Shown: one piece after another, positions 44,471 through 53,925 of the stretch | Numbering within the stretch: the first letter of the stretch is position 1 | Layout: the number at the start of each line of letters is the position of its first letter | From: Vibrio casei | Lineage (GTDB): Bacteria; Pseudomonadota; Gammaproteobacteria; Enterobacterales; Vibrionaceae | Reading direction: 5' to 3' | Length of the DNA stretch: 64,000 nt | NCBI RefSeq assembly: GCF_002218025.2 | Contig: NZ_AP018681.1 | Location: forward strand, 992,001-1,056,000 | Program-made: the position numbers and the translations under genes | The notes under the pieces: model-generated | Databases searched by the model: none | Told to the model about the DNA's origin: nothing | What the model saw: only the letters and a program-made list of their open reading frames with translations

Positions 44471-46745
44471 GTTGAACCTCTTTATTGTCCTTTTTCTCTA
44501 CTAGGCATTCCTTCACCATCAGTTCAATATTCTCAAGGGCAAACACTTGGCTTTGTATTTGAATAGAGCCTTGTCCACCTTGGTAAGCTCGAACCCAAAA
44601 ACTGGCGACGCCTCCTTCCATCGACAATGCGCCAGGGCCAATTAAACGTAAATTATCGCTGACTTCCACTCTCACGACATCTTGGAAATACGGCATGAGA
44701 TGACCTTTTTGATCGAGCGCTTTAAGTACTACACGTGTCGTGTCTCCACAGTGCGCATTCAGCTCAGTCGTTTGCACTGTCACTTCTAATTGCGTAGGAA
44801 CGGGCGATGCAGATAATTCTGTTTCCATCACCTTTTCACCATTCACATAGCCGCTTAGTTTTAAGTCGCTCCATGTGTATCCCCAATCCCCAAGCGGCAG
44901 ATCACCTTGGTTCATTTGATCAATCACAATCGGTGGATGAGGCAAATGAGCAAAGCGTCCACGATCCGGATAAAATCGACGTGATTCTCCTGATCCCACT
45001 TGAACATCAACATAATCACAATTGGTTAATATTACCAAAGGTAAAGCTTTCGCTTCTGGTCTTTCTCCGCGCGTCCAATACGTCACGGGTTTTATGACCA
45101 CGCCGTTATCAGGGCTTTGCTGGCTGGAATAAACATACGCGGCAAACTTTGGCACACGGAAAGCGTCCGTCACGCCGTGGTAGCACACCTTATCGCCACT
45201 GCCGAAATCTCGGTGGGTATTATAATCAAATAAACACCATGCAATCGCACCGCTGATGTTGGGATTTGCGAAACTCGCATCCAATACTTTTAAATGACGC
45301 ATCACATGCTCGTTTTGCCACACTTCACAATCATGACGCTTGGTCGGATACATGTGACCTGCATATTCCGTCACCAAATAAGGTACGGGGTTATCTAAGC
45401 CCGTCACATTTTGTGGGCTACGCAGATTCACTGCTGCTGGGTTTAATTGGCTGTCCGTCAAAATAAAATCATTCATAGTGTAGACATCTTCAAGGTATTC
45501 ACTGTTCTGAATACAACGAACACCGCCAGTTTGACGTGTTGAGTCCAGTCGCTTTGCCATCGCATTGGTCTGGGTGTAGAAATCATGATCATCAGGTGAT
45601 TCATTAATTCTCACCCCCCACAAAATAACACTTGGGTGATTCCAATCTCTTTTCACCATTGCCGCCACATTTTCAATCGATTTTTGTTGCCATGCTTTGT
45701 CACCAATATGTTGCCAGCCAGCAATCTCTTCAAACACTAATAGGCCAATTTCATCACAACGATCTAAGAAATACGGGGATTGTGGGTAGTGAGAAGTACG
45801 AGCAAGATTAAACCCTAATTCATATTTAATGATATCGGCATCCAACTGTTGAGCGCGTTTTCCCATGGCATACCCGACATGCGGATAACTTTGGTGCCGG
45901 TTAATACCAATTAACTGACGACGTGAACCATTAAGGTAAAAGCCTTCAACGGTAAACTCTGCTTCTCTGAAGCCAAATAAAGTACGATAGCAATCATTAA
46001 TGTTCATACCGGATAAAGTCACTTCCACTTGATATCGTTTAGGAGAATCAAGATCCCATAACTGCACCTTATCCAAGGAAAAAACATTAAGTTCCAGAGC
46101 CTCGCTTGTTACCGTAGCAACGCTCCACTGCTCAGTAGCAATAGATTCCCCGTCAGGGTCAACCAAGGTAAAAGTAAGATTAAGTGGCCCAGTATATGGG
46201 GCTAATTCTTGCAACATAACCTTCAAATTGACAGAAGGCTGAGTTAATACATTGCACGTTTCAACTTTGATATTTTCAATTCGTACAGCATCAAATGAGG
46301 CCACACTAACATCACGATAAATCCCCGGAAAACAAAGAAAATCAATCATGCCACCAAAGGGCGGAATATTAGGGTTCTCAACACCACTTAATGTCACGAC
46401 AATAAGGTTTTCACCCACGTGAAGATGAGGTGTTAAATGCACATCAAAGGGAGTAAAGCCATCACTGTACTGCTGAACTAACACACCATTTACATAAACG
46501 TGAGCATTACACATAACGCCTTCAAAACGCATGATCTGCTGCTTGACTAGATCGTTTTCGTGACACGCTAATGGATAGTAATAAGTAAAGTCTTGATGTA
46601 AATCTTGCTCATTAAAATAATTAAAAGGAACATCTACCGCGTTATGAGGAATTTCAATACGTTGGCATTGTTCTGGCATTTGATTCGTCTTTTGCAAGCC
46701 TTGGCAAAAGAACCAGTTTTTATGAATAGAATGAGTATCACGCAT
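44463..46745 (-). CDS. Glycoside hydrolase family 2 beta-galactosidase
   Basis: 760 residues. GH2 sugar-binding N-domain (VYVNGVLVQQYSDGFTPF), immunoglobulin-like middle, TIM barrel with GINRHQSYPHVGYAMGKRA, acid/base Glu382 in WGVRINESPDD and nucleophile Glu460 in YLVTEYAGHMYP, then a C-terminal all-beta region (DUF4982-like, Ig-like). No signal peptide, so it acts in the cytoplasm on imported galactooligosaccharides. It starts with one-nucleotide overlap (TAATG) at the end of the permease gene, in the transport operon. Confidence 0.9.
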   Translation of the reverse strand: MRDTHSIHKNWFFCQGLQKTNQMPEQCQRIEIPHNAVDVPFNYFNEQDLHQDFTYYYPLACHENDLVKQQIMRFEGVMCNAHVYVNGVLVQQYSDGFTPFDVHLTPHLHVGENLIVVTLSGVENPNIPPFGGMIDFLCFPGIYRDVSVASFDAVRIENIKVETCNVLTQPSVNLKVMLQELAPYTGPLNLTFTLVDPDGESIATEQWSVATVTSEALELNVFSLDKVQLWDLDSPKRYQVEVTLSGMNINDCYRTLFGFREAEFTVEGFYLNGSRRQLIGINRHQSYPHVGYAMGKRAQQLDADIIKYELGFNLARTSHYPQSPYFLDRCDEIGLLVFEEIAGWQHIGDKAWQQKSIENVAAMVKRDWNHPSVILWGVRINESPDDHDFYTQTNAMAKRLDSTRQTGGVRCIQNSEYLEDVYTMNDFILTDSQLNPAAVNLRSPQNVTGLDNPVPYLVTEYAGHMYPTKRHDCEVWQNEHVMRHLKVLDASFANPNISGAIAWCLFDYNTHRDFGSGDKVCYHGVTDAFRVPKFAAYVYSSQQSPDNGVVIKPVTYWTRGERPEAKALPLVILTNCDYVDVQVGSGESRRFYPDRGRFAHLPHPPIVIDQMNQGDLPLGDWGYTWSDLKLSGYVNGEKVMETELSASPVPTQLEVTVQTTELNAHCGDTTRVVLKALDQKGHLMPYFQDVVRVEVSDNLRLIGPGALSMEGGVASFWVRAYQGGQGSIQIQSQVFALENIELMVKECLVEKKDNKEVQHG

Positions 46746-47557
46746 TATTTTACGGCTCCAGTCATGCTTGCAACGAACTGTTTTTGCATTGCAAAGAAAA
46801 TAATCAAGCTCGGCAGTGTTGAGATCACCGTTCCCACCATGATCAACCCAAAATCGGGAGAATAGGCAGAAGCGAAACTCGATAACACCAAATTGATGGT
46901 TTTAAGATCGTTCGATTGCAAAACGATCAATGGCCATAGAAAAGAATTCCAAGAAGCCATGAAAACAATGACAAAAGCGGCCGCATAGCTGGCTTTCATC
47001 ACCGGCACATAGATGTACACAAAAATTTTCCATTCAGCGACCCCTTCCACCCGAGCGGCATCAATCAGCTCTTTCGGAAAAGTTTTTGTGCATTGTCTAA
47101 AGTAGAAAATGATAAAAGCCCCTGCCACGGTCGGCATGATGACCGCTAAATGGGTATCTAATAATCCAGCCTTTCCAAACATCGTAAAAAGAGGAATCAT
47201 TAAAGCAGCAAAAGGAATCATCATGGTCGCTAATAACGCAACATAAACCCGATCTCGATTTTTGCTTTTATATATTTCAAATGCATAACCGGCTATCGAA
47301 CATACTGCCAAGGTTGATACAGTACTGATGATCGCAATTTTTGAGGTATTCCAAAAAACTTGCAGCAGATCAACTTGACTGGTTAAGTTGTGTAAATTCA
47401 CCCAAAGTTGATCACCAAAAGTAAATTTCCCCATATTGATTTGATTAGTACTATTTGTGCTCGACACCAACATCCAATAAAAAGGAAATAAAGAAAGAAA
47501 ACTCATTAACACCAGAAATGCATGCATTAAGATGACGTTTATTTTATTATTCGACAT
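46745..47557 (-). CDS. Sugar ABC transporter permease, MalG type
   Basis: 270 residues with six helices. The EAA coupling loop reads ELIDAARVEGVAEWKIFVYIYVPVMKA. SSTNSTNQINMGKFTFGDQLW matches the MalG periplasmic region. The start at 47557 is chosen over one three codons earlier because AAGGA is then at a proper spacing. It pairs with the MalF-type permease to import galactooligosaccharides; GanQ-like by context. Confidence 0.92.
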   Translation of the reverse strand: MSNNKINVILMHAFLVLMSFLSLFPFYWMLVSSTNSTNQINMGKFTFGDQLWVNLHNLTSQVDLLQVFWNTSKIAIISTVSTLAVCSIAGYAFEIYKSKNRDRVYVALLATMMIPFAALMIPLFTMFGKAGLLDTHLAVIMPTVAGAFIIFYFRQCTKTFPKELIDAARVEGVAEWKIFVYIYVPVMKASYAAAFVIVFMASWNSFLWPLIVLQSNDLKTINLVLSSFASAYSPDFGLIMVGTVISTLPSLIIFFAMQKQFVASMTGAVK

Positions 47558-47558
47558 A

Positions 47559-48437
47559 TTAATCATTCCTTATCGCTTTAAATTGAATCAAAGCAAGCAG
47601 CGCTGAAAAAACCACGATGACATACGACACGGTCGCGGCATAACCAAAGTTAGGTACGAAGGTGAATGATAAATTATAAATATAAAGTGAGAGCGTCATG
47701 GTCGCATTTGCTGGCCCACCATTAGTAATATTCATCACTTCATCAAATAACTGCAGCGTTCCTATTGTAGAAGTCACACTGGTGAATAAAATAACGGGTT
47801 TTAATAGTGGTACAGTAATAAATAGAAATTGTTTAATCGGACTGACACCATCAATTCTTGCTGCTTCATAAATTGATTTATCTATATTTTGCATAGCCGA
47901 TAAAAAGAAGATCATATTATATCCCGTCCATCGCCATGTAATCGCAATAATAATAGTCACCTTCGACCAAAATGGATCAGCCAACCACGGAATAGGTTCA
48001 TCAATAATATGAGAAAACATTAAAAATGAATTCACCACACCATCAAGACCGAACATACTTTTAAATAAAATGGAATAGGCGACAAGTGAAGTCACACACG
48101 GCAAAAATATTGCCAAACGAAACCAAGACTTATATTTAAGTTGAGTAGAATTAAGGCACGACGATATTGCGAGAGACAATACAATCATAATAGGCACTTG
48201 AATCACCAAAAAAATTAACGTATTCCATAGTGCCTTCTTAAAAACCGGATCATGAAACAGGCGTTCAACGTTACCAAAACCAACAAACTCAAGTAATACG
48301 CCACGACCAGAATGCAATGACAACCAAAGTGATTTCGCAATGGGATAGAGAGTCATCAAAGCAATTAACGCCACTGCAGCACTCACAAACAGCCAGCCGT
48401 TAACGTCATAAAGCCTATGTAATCTAACTTTATTCAT
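47559..48437 (-). CDS. Sugar ABC transporter permease, MalF type
   Basis: 292 residues with six to seven membrane helices. FVSAAVALIALMTLYPIAKSLWLSLHS is the N-terminal helix, and the coupling loop is YEAARIDGVSPIKQFLFITVPLLKPVI (EAA motif). It lacks the long periplasmic loop of E. coli MalF, as in GanP/LacF-type proteins. Follows the binding-protein gene by about 78 nt. Confidence 0.92.
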   Translation of the reverse strand: MNKVRLHRLYDVNGWLFVSAAVALIALMTLYPIAKSLWLSLHSGRGVLLEFVGFGNVERLFHDPVFKKALWNTLIFLVIQVPIMIVLSLAISSCLNSTQLKYKSWFRLAIFLPCVTSLVAYSILFKSMFGLDGVVNSFLMFSHIIDEPIPWLADPFWSKVTIIIAITWRWTGYNMIFFLSAMQNIDKSIYEAARIDGVSPIKQFLFITVPLLKPVILFTSVTSTIGTLQLFDEVMNITNGGPANATMTLSLYIYNLSFTFVPNFGYAATVSYVIVVFSALLALIQFKAIRND

Positions 48438-48515
48438 TATTACACCATTAATACGAGAATGAATAGAGACGGAAAGCTGGGTACTTCCCCAGCTCTCATT
48501 ACCCTAGGGAGATCG

Positions 48516-49778
48516 TTACTGAATTTGGTATTTCAGCGCGGTTTCTACTCGTTCTAGTACATCATCAACCGAATCACCATCAAGCAGAGCAGGGATCTCT
48601 GCCGCAATGGCGTTGTCGACTTCTTGGGTATACATTCCATAAGGAACTTGGGGGATTTGTGTTACCCATTTTGAAAAATCAGAAAAGACAGGCTGCCCCG
48701 AAAAGAATGGGTCGCTAACGGTATACGCCTCGCCGGATGCAGCCGGCAAATAGGTGGCTAACGCACCACGTTCAACAAGGAGCTTTTGATACATCTCGCT
48801 GTCGGATGCAAAAGTATCTTTCAGGAATTCAATCGCTTTCTTGGTGTTTTTGCTAGCACTAAGTACATACCAACTTGAGCCACCTTGATTAGATGCATGG
48901 ACTGCATTAGGTAAGTTTAGGCTTGGAATTGGCGCGACTCGCCATTTGCCTTTCTGATCTTCAGTACTCTTAATTGAGCCCATCATCCAAACACCCGTGG
49001 TGACCGAAGCCACTTGTCCAGCATTAATGCTGCCAACTAAACTAGACCAACCAGAAGTACGACGCGTGATCTTGGCATCATTAATCGCTTTAATCGTTTT
49101 AAGTGTTTCTTTTAACGCTTTATTGGACGTAATGTTTAATTTTCCGTCTTTAGTAAAGAACCACTCCCCTCCTGATTGCATCATAATATGTGGAAGAACA
49201 ACGTCATTGATATCGTAAGTCAGCATACTAACGCCAGTTTTCTGTTTCACTTGTTTGCCAATCTCAATAAATTTATCCCAAGTGATATTCTGCAAATCTT
49301 CAGGCTTGTAACCAGCTTTCGCTAAATAATCGCTGCGGTAGAATAACCCTGCGACACCGGAATCAAATGGAAGACCATAAACTTTATCACCAATGGTCAT
49401 CACTTCTACTTTGTATGGTGCAAACTTTGAATAATCAATATTGTCTTGCAATGGTGTGAAAGAACCAGGGTAAGCTTGTAAATATTTCTGAGCATTATAA
49501 TCTTCAATTAACACCATATCTGGCAAGGCATTAGTGATACCTGATGCCAGCATGGTATGCAGTTTCTGTTCGATATCATTTTTACCTGAATCGATCACTT
49601 TTAATTCAAAGCTAGGATCAATTTTTTTATAACGTTCCGCCGCTTCTTTCATCGCTGCCACGTTAAAATTAGGATCCCACGCCCAAACGGTTAATTCTTC
49701 TGCGTAACTGGTTTTTGCTATCCCTGCAGCAAATAGGATGGATGCTAATATCGTCGATATTTTCTTATTATTTTTCAT
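48516..49778 (-). CDS. Galactooligosaccharide ABC transporter binding protein
   Basis: 420 residues. A signal peptide (STILASILFAAGIAKTSYA) leads to an SBP_bac_1 type: LTVWAWDPNFNVAAMKEAAERYKKIDPSFELKVID, then the conserved LPDMVLIEDYNAQKYL and Gln/Trp-rich end (VPYGMYTQEVDNAIAAEIPALL). The first ATG (49778) is preceded by AAAGGA 9 nt upstream. Substrate galactobiose or longer is inferred from GH53 and GH2 neighbours. First gene of a five-gene operon (binding protein, MalF, MalG, GH2, ATPase). Confidence 0.9.
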   Translation of the reverse strand: MKNNKKISTILASILFAAGIAKTSYAEELTVWAWDPNFNVAAMKEAAERYKKIDPSFELKVIDSGKNDIEQKLHTMLASGITNALPDMVLIEDYNAQKYLQAYPGSFTPLQDNIDYSKFAPYKVEVMTIGDKVYGLPFDSGVAGLFYRSDYLAKAGYKPEDLQNITWDKFIEIGKQVKQKTGVSMLTYDINDVVLPHIMMQSGGEWFFTKDGKLNITSNKALKETLKTIKAINDAKITRRTSGWSSLVGSINAGQVASVTTGVWMMGSIKSTEDQKGKWRVAPIPSLNLPNAVHASNQGGSSWYVLSASKNTKKAIEFLKDTFASDSEMYQKLLVERGALATYLPAASGEAYTVSDPFFSGQPVFSDFSKWVTQIPQVPYGMYTQEVDNAIAAEIPALLDGDSVDDVLERVETALKYQIQ

Positions 49779-49882
49779 CAATCTCAGTCCTTTGTTATAA
49801 ACGAGTGTTATTGAACTCGAATTAAGCTTATTGACTGCCTACCAACTAAGCAACGTATAACTGAACGGAGTTTTACCCATCA

Positions 49883-49905
49883 AGTGATACCGATCACGTA
49901 TCACT
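49883..49905. promoter_or_regulatory. Inverted repeat/CRP-like site upstream of the binding-protein gene
   Basis: AGTGATAC (49883-49890) and GTATCACT (49898-49905) form perfect 8-bp arms with a 7-nt spacer. Overlapping it, GTGA-N6-TCAC (49884-49897) fits eight of ten CRP positions. It lies about 105 nt before the ATG. It could be a second operator or a catabolite-control site. Confidence 0.5.
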
Positions 49906-49941
49906 CTTATCAATATGACAATATTGGATCTTAGCAAGATT

Positions 49942-49961
49942 TATTTAGGAAATATTTACTT
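49942..49961. promoter_or_regulatory. Candidate LacI-regulator operator 1, galactan transport operon
   Basis: TATTTAGGAAATATTTACTT, with a near-palindromic core GGAAATATTTAC. It matches the site over the LacI gene start in 19 of 20 positions. Confidence 0.55.
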
Positions 49962-49964
49962 CCA

Positions 49965-49984
49965 TATATAGGAAATTTTTCTTA
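49965..49984. promoter_or_regulatory. Candidate LacI-regulator operator 2, galactan transport operon
   Basis: A weaker copy (TATAGGAAATTTTTCTT core) exactly 23 bp from operator 1, about two helical turns. It shares the AGGAAAT core. The remainder of the 49779-50207 gap is AT-rich with no further clear element. Confidence 0.4.
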
Positions 49985-50207
49985 CCACAAGGAAAAAATC
50001 ACTTCAATAATGTCTGTGGGGGAAACCAAACGATACTCAAGTATTTTTCAGGGAAAATGAAATGATTCATTAATATAATGAATGCCCATGTGGAAATAGT
50101 CTACAATAACAGATATTTATTGACAAAATAATCATTGCCATGAATAAAGATAATGAACATAATCGGTTAATGCCGTTACCTATATTTTTCTATGTAGCTA
50201 TTAATAA

Positions 50208-51737
50208 ATGATAAATAAAATTAAGAATATATTAAGATACAGACAATGGTTTCTCGCGACTGCTGCTACCGTCGGAATATTTGTATTCGGTACGGGTATT
50301 ATCATTGCGCAATCCATACAATCTTATGACAGCACCATTCTTAAACGGCTGAATACGGTTATATTTATAATTGAAGGCAAATTAGATGCAGCCGATGAGA
50401 TTATTCATCAGCTCAAACCCCTTATTGATTCATCTTGTTCCACAATTCACCAAAAACTTATTGATAAACTCGTTGAATACTCAGAATTTCAAACACTTAA
50501 CATTATAAAAAATAGTATTGTCACCTGCTCAACCAACCCCCGTATGATTCAAACTGCCTATGTTTCCCCAGATAGACCCAACTATAAACTGTCTATTCTA
50601 GAATCCTATATTTTAACGCCAGGTAAAGTCATTGGAGCCATCAAGGAAGTAAATAATGGCAATGGTGTATTAATCACAATTAATGGAAAAGTATTCTACT
50701 CCATATTGGGGAATCTGGATGATAAAACAGATTATCAAATTCAATCTCCAGGCATGTGGTTTGATAAAAACGGAGTTATTCATAAAAAACCACAAAAAAG
50801 TAACTTAATCGTATCCTCAGAAAAATATAATTTCAGTGTTAGCTCCAATGCATCCATGACGGATTACATCGATAACATCACTACCAATTACACTGTGATC
50901 ATTTTATTCTTTGCAATCATTTCTTTAGTCATCGGCCGATATGTATTTTTAAATGCTCAAAAGAACTCTAGCCTATTTATCATGAAAGAAAGCCTTGCTG
51001 ATAATGAGTTTATCCCTTATGCACAACCAGTTATTAACTCAAATGGTGAATTATCGGGGCTTGAAATACTCATTCGCTGGAATAATAAACACCTAGGCCT
51101 TGTTTACCCAGATGTATTCATACCATTAGCCGAAGCTTCTGGTCTCATTATCCCAATGACCACTCAATTAATGGAAGACACCTTTCATCAACTCGCATCA
51201 GTAGAAGACAAAATACCAAGCGGCTTTCATATCGGTTTCAATATTAGTGCTCAACATTTTGATCAAGTAAACCAATCATCTCTCATTACCAGTTGTGAAA
51301 AATATATCAATAGCTCTCTCAATGCCAAAGCTCATGTCGTTTTAGAGCTAACAGAAAGACAAGGTATCGACAATTACAGTGAAGTTCGATCGGTATTTGA
51401 TACGTTACATAAGATGGGCATCAAAATGGCGATTGATGATTTTGGTACTGGCCATTCAACGCTGTCATACATCAAAAACTTAAACTTTGATTTTATAAAA
51501 ATAGATAAGAGTTTTATCGATTTGATCGGTTCTGATGCCATCGCAGCCCCATTAGTAGACAACATTATTGATTTGGCTAAAAGGTTAGACCTAGCTATCG
51601 TAGCAGAAGGTGTCGAAACACAAGAGCAATTGGACTACTTAAGAACCCATGATGTCGACTACATCCAAGGTTATTTTTATGGCAGACCAATGCCACTCAA
51701 CGAGTTTATTACCCGTTACTTAAACAAGACTGCTTAA
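50208..51737 (+). CDS. Cyclic-di-GMP phosphodiesterase with CSS sensor (EAL domain)
   Basis: 509 residues. One N-terminal membrane helix (WFLATAATVGIFVFGTGIIIA), a periplasmic CSS-motif domain with Cys77 in SSCST and Cys107, a second helix (VIILFFAIISLVIGRYV) and an EAL domain. Catalytic residues are kept: Glu286 in GLEILIRW (EIL for EAL), FNISAQHF, ELTERQ, AIDDFGTGHS, KIDKSF and AEGVETQEQ. It hydrolyses c-di-GMP, favouring motility. In the enteric PdeB/C/D-type proteins the CSS cysteines form a redox-sensitive disulfide that restrains activity. No GGDEF domain. Confidence 0.92.
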   Translation: MINKIKNILRYRQWFLATAATVGIFVFGTGIIIAQSIQSYDSTILKRLNTVIFIIEGKLDAADEIIHQLKPLIDSSCSTIHQKLIDKLVEYSEFQTLNIIKNSIVTCSTNPRMIQTAYVSPDRPNYKLSILESYILTPGKVIGAIKEVNNGNGVLITINGKVFYSILGNLDDKTDYQIQSPGMWFDKNGVIHKKPQKSNLIVSSEKYNFSVSSNASMTDYIDNITTNYTVIILFFAIISLVIGRYVFLNAQKNSSLFIMKESLADNEFIPYAQPVINSNGELSGLEILIRWNNKHLGLVYPDVFIPLAEASGLIIPMTTQLMEDTFHQLASVEDKIPSGFHIGFNISAQHFDQVNQSSLITSCEKYINSSLNAKAHVVLELTERQGIDNYSEVRSVFDTLHKMGIKMAIDDFGTGHSTLSYIKNLNFDFIKIDKSFIDLIGSDAIAAPLVDNIIDLAKRLDLAIVAEGVETQEQLDYLRTHDVDYIQGYFYGRPMPLNEFITRYLNKTA

Positions 51738-51744
51738 AAAAGAA

Positions 51745-52611
51745 CTAAACCATTTGATATATTTTATTGCAGGCTTCTATCAAGTGCTCAGCTAATAACT
51801 TACTTTGGTGCGTTAATTGTGGTTGGACGTGCAAGATCAAGTCAAGTGGCGCAATATTCGGTAAGCCATCATCTTGGGTAAGCACTCGATGCAAAGGGGT
51901 GACTAAACGTTTCGGTAATAAAGAAAGCCCCAGCCCCGCCTCTACCGCGCAACCAACGCCCGATAAACTGGTTGTAATATAGGCCATGCGCCAACGTCGT
52001 CCGAGTGAATCTAGCGTGTGAGACATTTCACTTCGATACAATCCTGTGCTTGGTAGACCAACCAAAGGTACGGTCTCCTTGTCTAAATTATGTAATGAAT
52101 GACCATCAATCCAACACAAAGGTTCCGCCCATTTAGCAATACCCTGCGCGCTGTCTGGGCGGTGTTTAACCAATGCTATATCTAACTCGTTATTTTGAAA
52201 CTGAGTCCATATATCACTGCACATTCCACTTTTCACTTCTAAACGCGTTTCTGGAAAAGCTTTGGCAAACAAAGATAAAGTAGGGACTAACTCATGGGTC
52301 GCGAAATCTTCTGGTACGCCTAACTTGATGGGTCTTTGCTCCGAATGACTGATTGTTTCAGCAATCGCATCTTCCATCATTGAAAGAATTCTACGAGCAT
52401 GTGTCACAACTCTCTCGCCTTCTAATGTTGGTGTTGCATTGCGATTTTTCCTGATTAATAAATCACACTCAAGCTGAGTTTCTAATTTACGAATTTGCTG
52501 GCTAATCGTCGATTGTGTTAAATGAGTGCTTTCTGCTGCACGAGTAAAACTACCAGAATCAACCACCGCAATTAAACTGCGCAATAAGATAGGATCAAGA
52601 ATTTTGTTCAT
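51745..52611 (-). CDS. LysR-family transcriptional regulator
   Basis: 288 residues. HTH: LRSLIAVVDSGSFTRAAESTHLTQSTISQQIRKLETQLECDLLIR. The effector domain follows (IKLGVPEDFATHELVPTLSLFAKAFPETRLEVKSG). The ATG at 52611 is favoured by family alignment over an in-frame extension of 11 codons. It is divergent from the ureidoglycine aminohydrolase gene, the usual layout for a LysR regulator and its target; effector unknown. Its 3' end lies seven nucleotides from the EAL gene's. Confidence 0.9.
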   Translation of the reverse strand: MNKILDPILLRSLIAVVDSGSFTRAAESTHLTQSTISQQIRKLETQLECDLLIRKNRNATPTLEGERVVTHARRILSMMEDAIAETISHSEQRPIKLGVPEDFATHELVPTLSLFAKAFPETRLEVKSGMCSDIWTQFQNNELDIALVKHRPDSAQGIAKWAEPLCWIDGHSLHNLDKETVPLVGLPSTGLYRSEMSHTLDSLGRRWRMAYITTSLSGVGCAVEAGLGLSLLPKRLVTPLHRVLTQDDGLPNIAPLDLILHVQPQLTHQSKLLAEHLIEACNKIYQMV

Positions 52612-52665
52612 TAGCCACTCACTTTTCGTTTGTATGATATTCACTTGCTTTTATATAAAGCAGTT

Positions 52666-52681
52666 ATGATTAAACAATCAT
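52666..52681. promoter_or_regulatory. Candidate LysR-type binding site in the divergent region
   Basis: ATGATT-N4-AATCAT is a perfect 6-bp inverted repeat between the divergent LysR gene and 52842. Size and place fit a LysR recognition site. Not a known consensus match. Confidence 0.4.
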
Positions 52682-52841
52682 CTAGTGGATTTTCCACTGA
52701 TAGTAATTACATTATTTAATTTTTCAATTATAAGTTGAAAGCGCATAATCACAATAAATCATCGACTTTTAAGCTAATCTGAAATTCTGCCTATTCTTTT
52801 TCGGAATTTGCACCACTCTCTTGTATGAAGGATCACAAGAA

Positions 52842-53678
52842 ATGACAAAGAAAAACAGCTATTACTCTCCACAAGGCGGCTTACCGCCACAAACACAACT
52901 ACTGTCTGATCGCGCAGTATTAACAGATGCCTACGCAATTATCCCAAAACGAGTAATGACCGACATCGTCACCAGCTTTTTGCCTTTTTGGCAAGGCATG
53001 CGTATGTGGGTAATTGCTCGTCCATTGAGCGGGTTTTCTGAAACATTCTCACAATATATCGTTGAAATTGAACCGGATGGTGGCTCAGAAAAACCGGAAC
53101 TGGATCCTGCCGCAGAAGGAGTATTATTTGTTGTTGCTGGTGAAATGGATATTACTATCGAAGGCGAAAAACATCATATGACCGAAGGCGGTTATGCTTT
53201 CTTACCACCAAAATGCAACTGGACAGTGCATAACCATAATGATCAACCGGTGCGTTTTCATTGGGTGCGAAAAGCTTATCAATACGTTGAAGGTTTAGAA
53301 ATACCTGAAGCGTTCGTTACCAATGAAAATGATATTGAACCAATTCCAATGCCAGATACCGATGATGCTTGGGGCACTACCCGTTTTGTCGATTCCTCTG
53401 ATATGAGACATGACATGCATGTTAACGTAGTGACGTTCCAACCGGGCGGCGTGATTCCATTTGATGAAACACATGTGATGGAACATGGTTTATATGTACT
53501 TGAAGGGAAAGCAGTTTATCACTTAAACCAAGAATGGGTAGAAGTTGAAGCTGGTGACTTTATGTGGTTACGCGCATTCTGCCCACAATCTTGTTACGCT
53601 GGCGGCCCTGGCCCATTCCGTTACCTACTCTACAAAGACGTCAATCGTCATATGCCATTCATTCGCCCAACAAACTAA
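52842..53678 (+). CDS. allE: (S)-ureidoglycine aminohydrolase (bicupin)
   Basis: 278 residues with two cupin domains. Converts (S)-ureidoglycine to (S)-ureidoglycolate and ammonia in purine/allantoin breakdown; Mn-dependent in E. coli. Domain 1 includes PAAEGVLFVVAGEMDITIEGEKHHMTEGGYAFLPP; domain 2 has HVNVVTFQPGGVIPFDETHVMEHGLYVLEGKAVYHLN with metal ligands (E, H, H). The ATG at 52842 follows AAGGA by about 10 nt; a TTG 21 nt earlier is in frame. No other allantoin gene is in the window. Confidence 0.92.
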   Translation: MTKKNSYYSPQGGLPPQTQLLSDRAVLTDAYAIIPKRVMTDIVTSFLPFWQGMRMWVIARPLSGFSETFSQYIVEIEPDGGSEKPELDPAAEGVLFVVAGEMDITIEGEKHHMTEGGYAFLPPKCNWTVHNHNDQPVRFHWVRKAYQYVEGLEIPEAFVTNENDIEPIPMPDTDDAWGTTRFVDSSDMRHDMHVNVVTFQPGGVIPFDETHVMEHGLYVLEGKAVYHLNQEWVEVEAGDFMWLRAFCPQSCYAGGPGPFRYLLYKDVNRHMPFIRPTN

Positions 53679-53697
53679 AGCGAAGTCGGCCTCCTAT

Positions 53698-53728
53698 AAA
53701 AAAAGCCTAGCTCATAAAAGCTAGGCTT
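53698..53728 (-). terminator. Hairpin terminator between convergent allE and sensor-kinase genes
   Basis: AAGCCTAGC (53703-53711) and GCTAGGCTT (53720-53728). The T-run is on the minus side, so it acts best on transcripts from the kinase gene about 200 nt away; the position directly after allE suggests it can serve both. Confidence 0.75.
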
Positions 53729-53925
53729 GGATGCATCATACATCTAGGGGGTATATGAAGGTTGCACTCGGATTGGGTAACCAAGCACAACGTTATTATC
53801 CGTGATTCAAAGCAAAGAAAAAGAGTAGAAATCCCCACCTTTTATTTCCTCTTTTACGCCATTTTTTTTAGCCAATCTGTTTACAAACTTAACCAACACA
53901 ATATTCATTACATTAAATAGATAAA

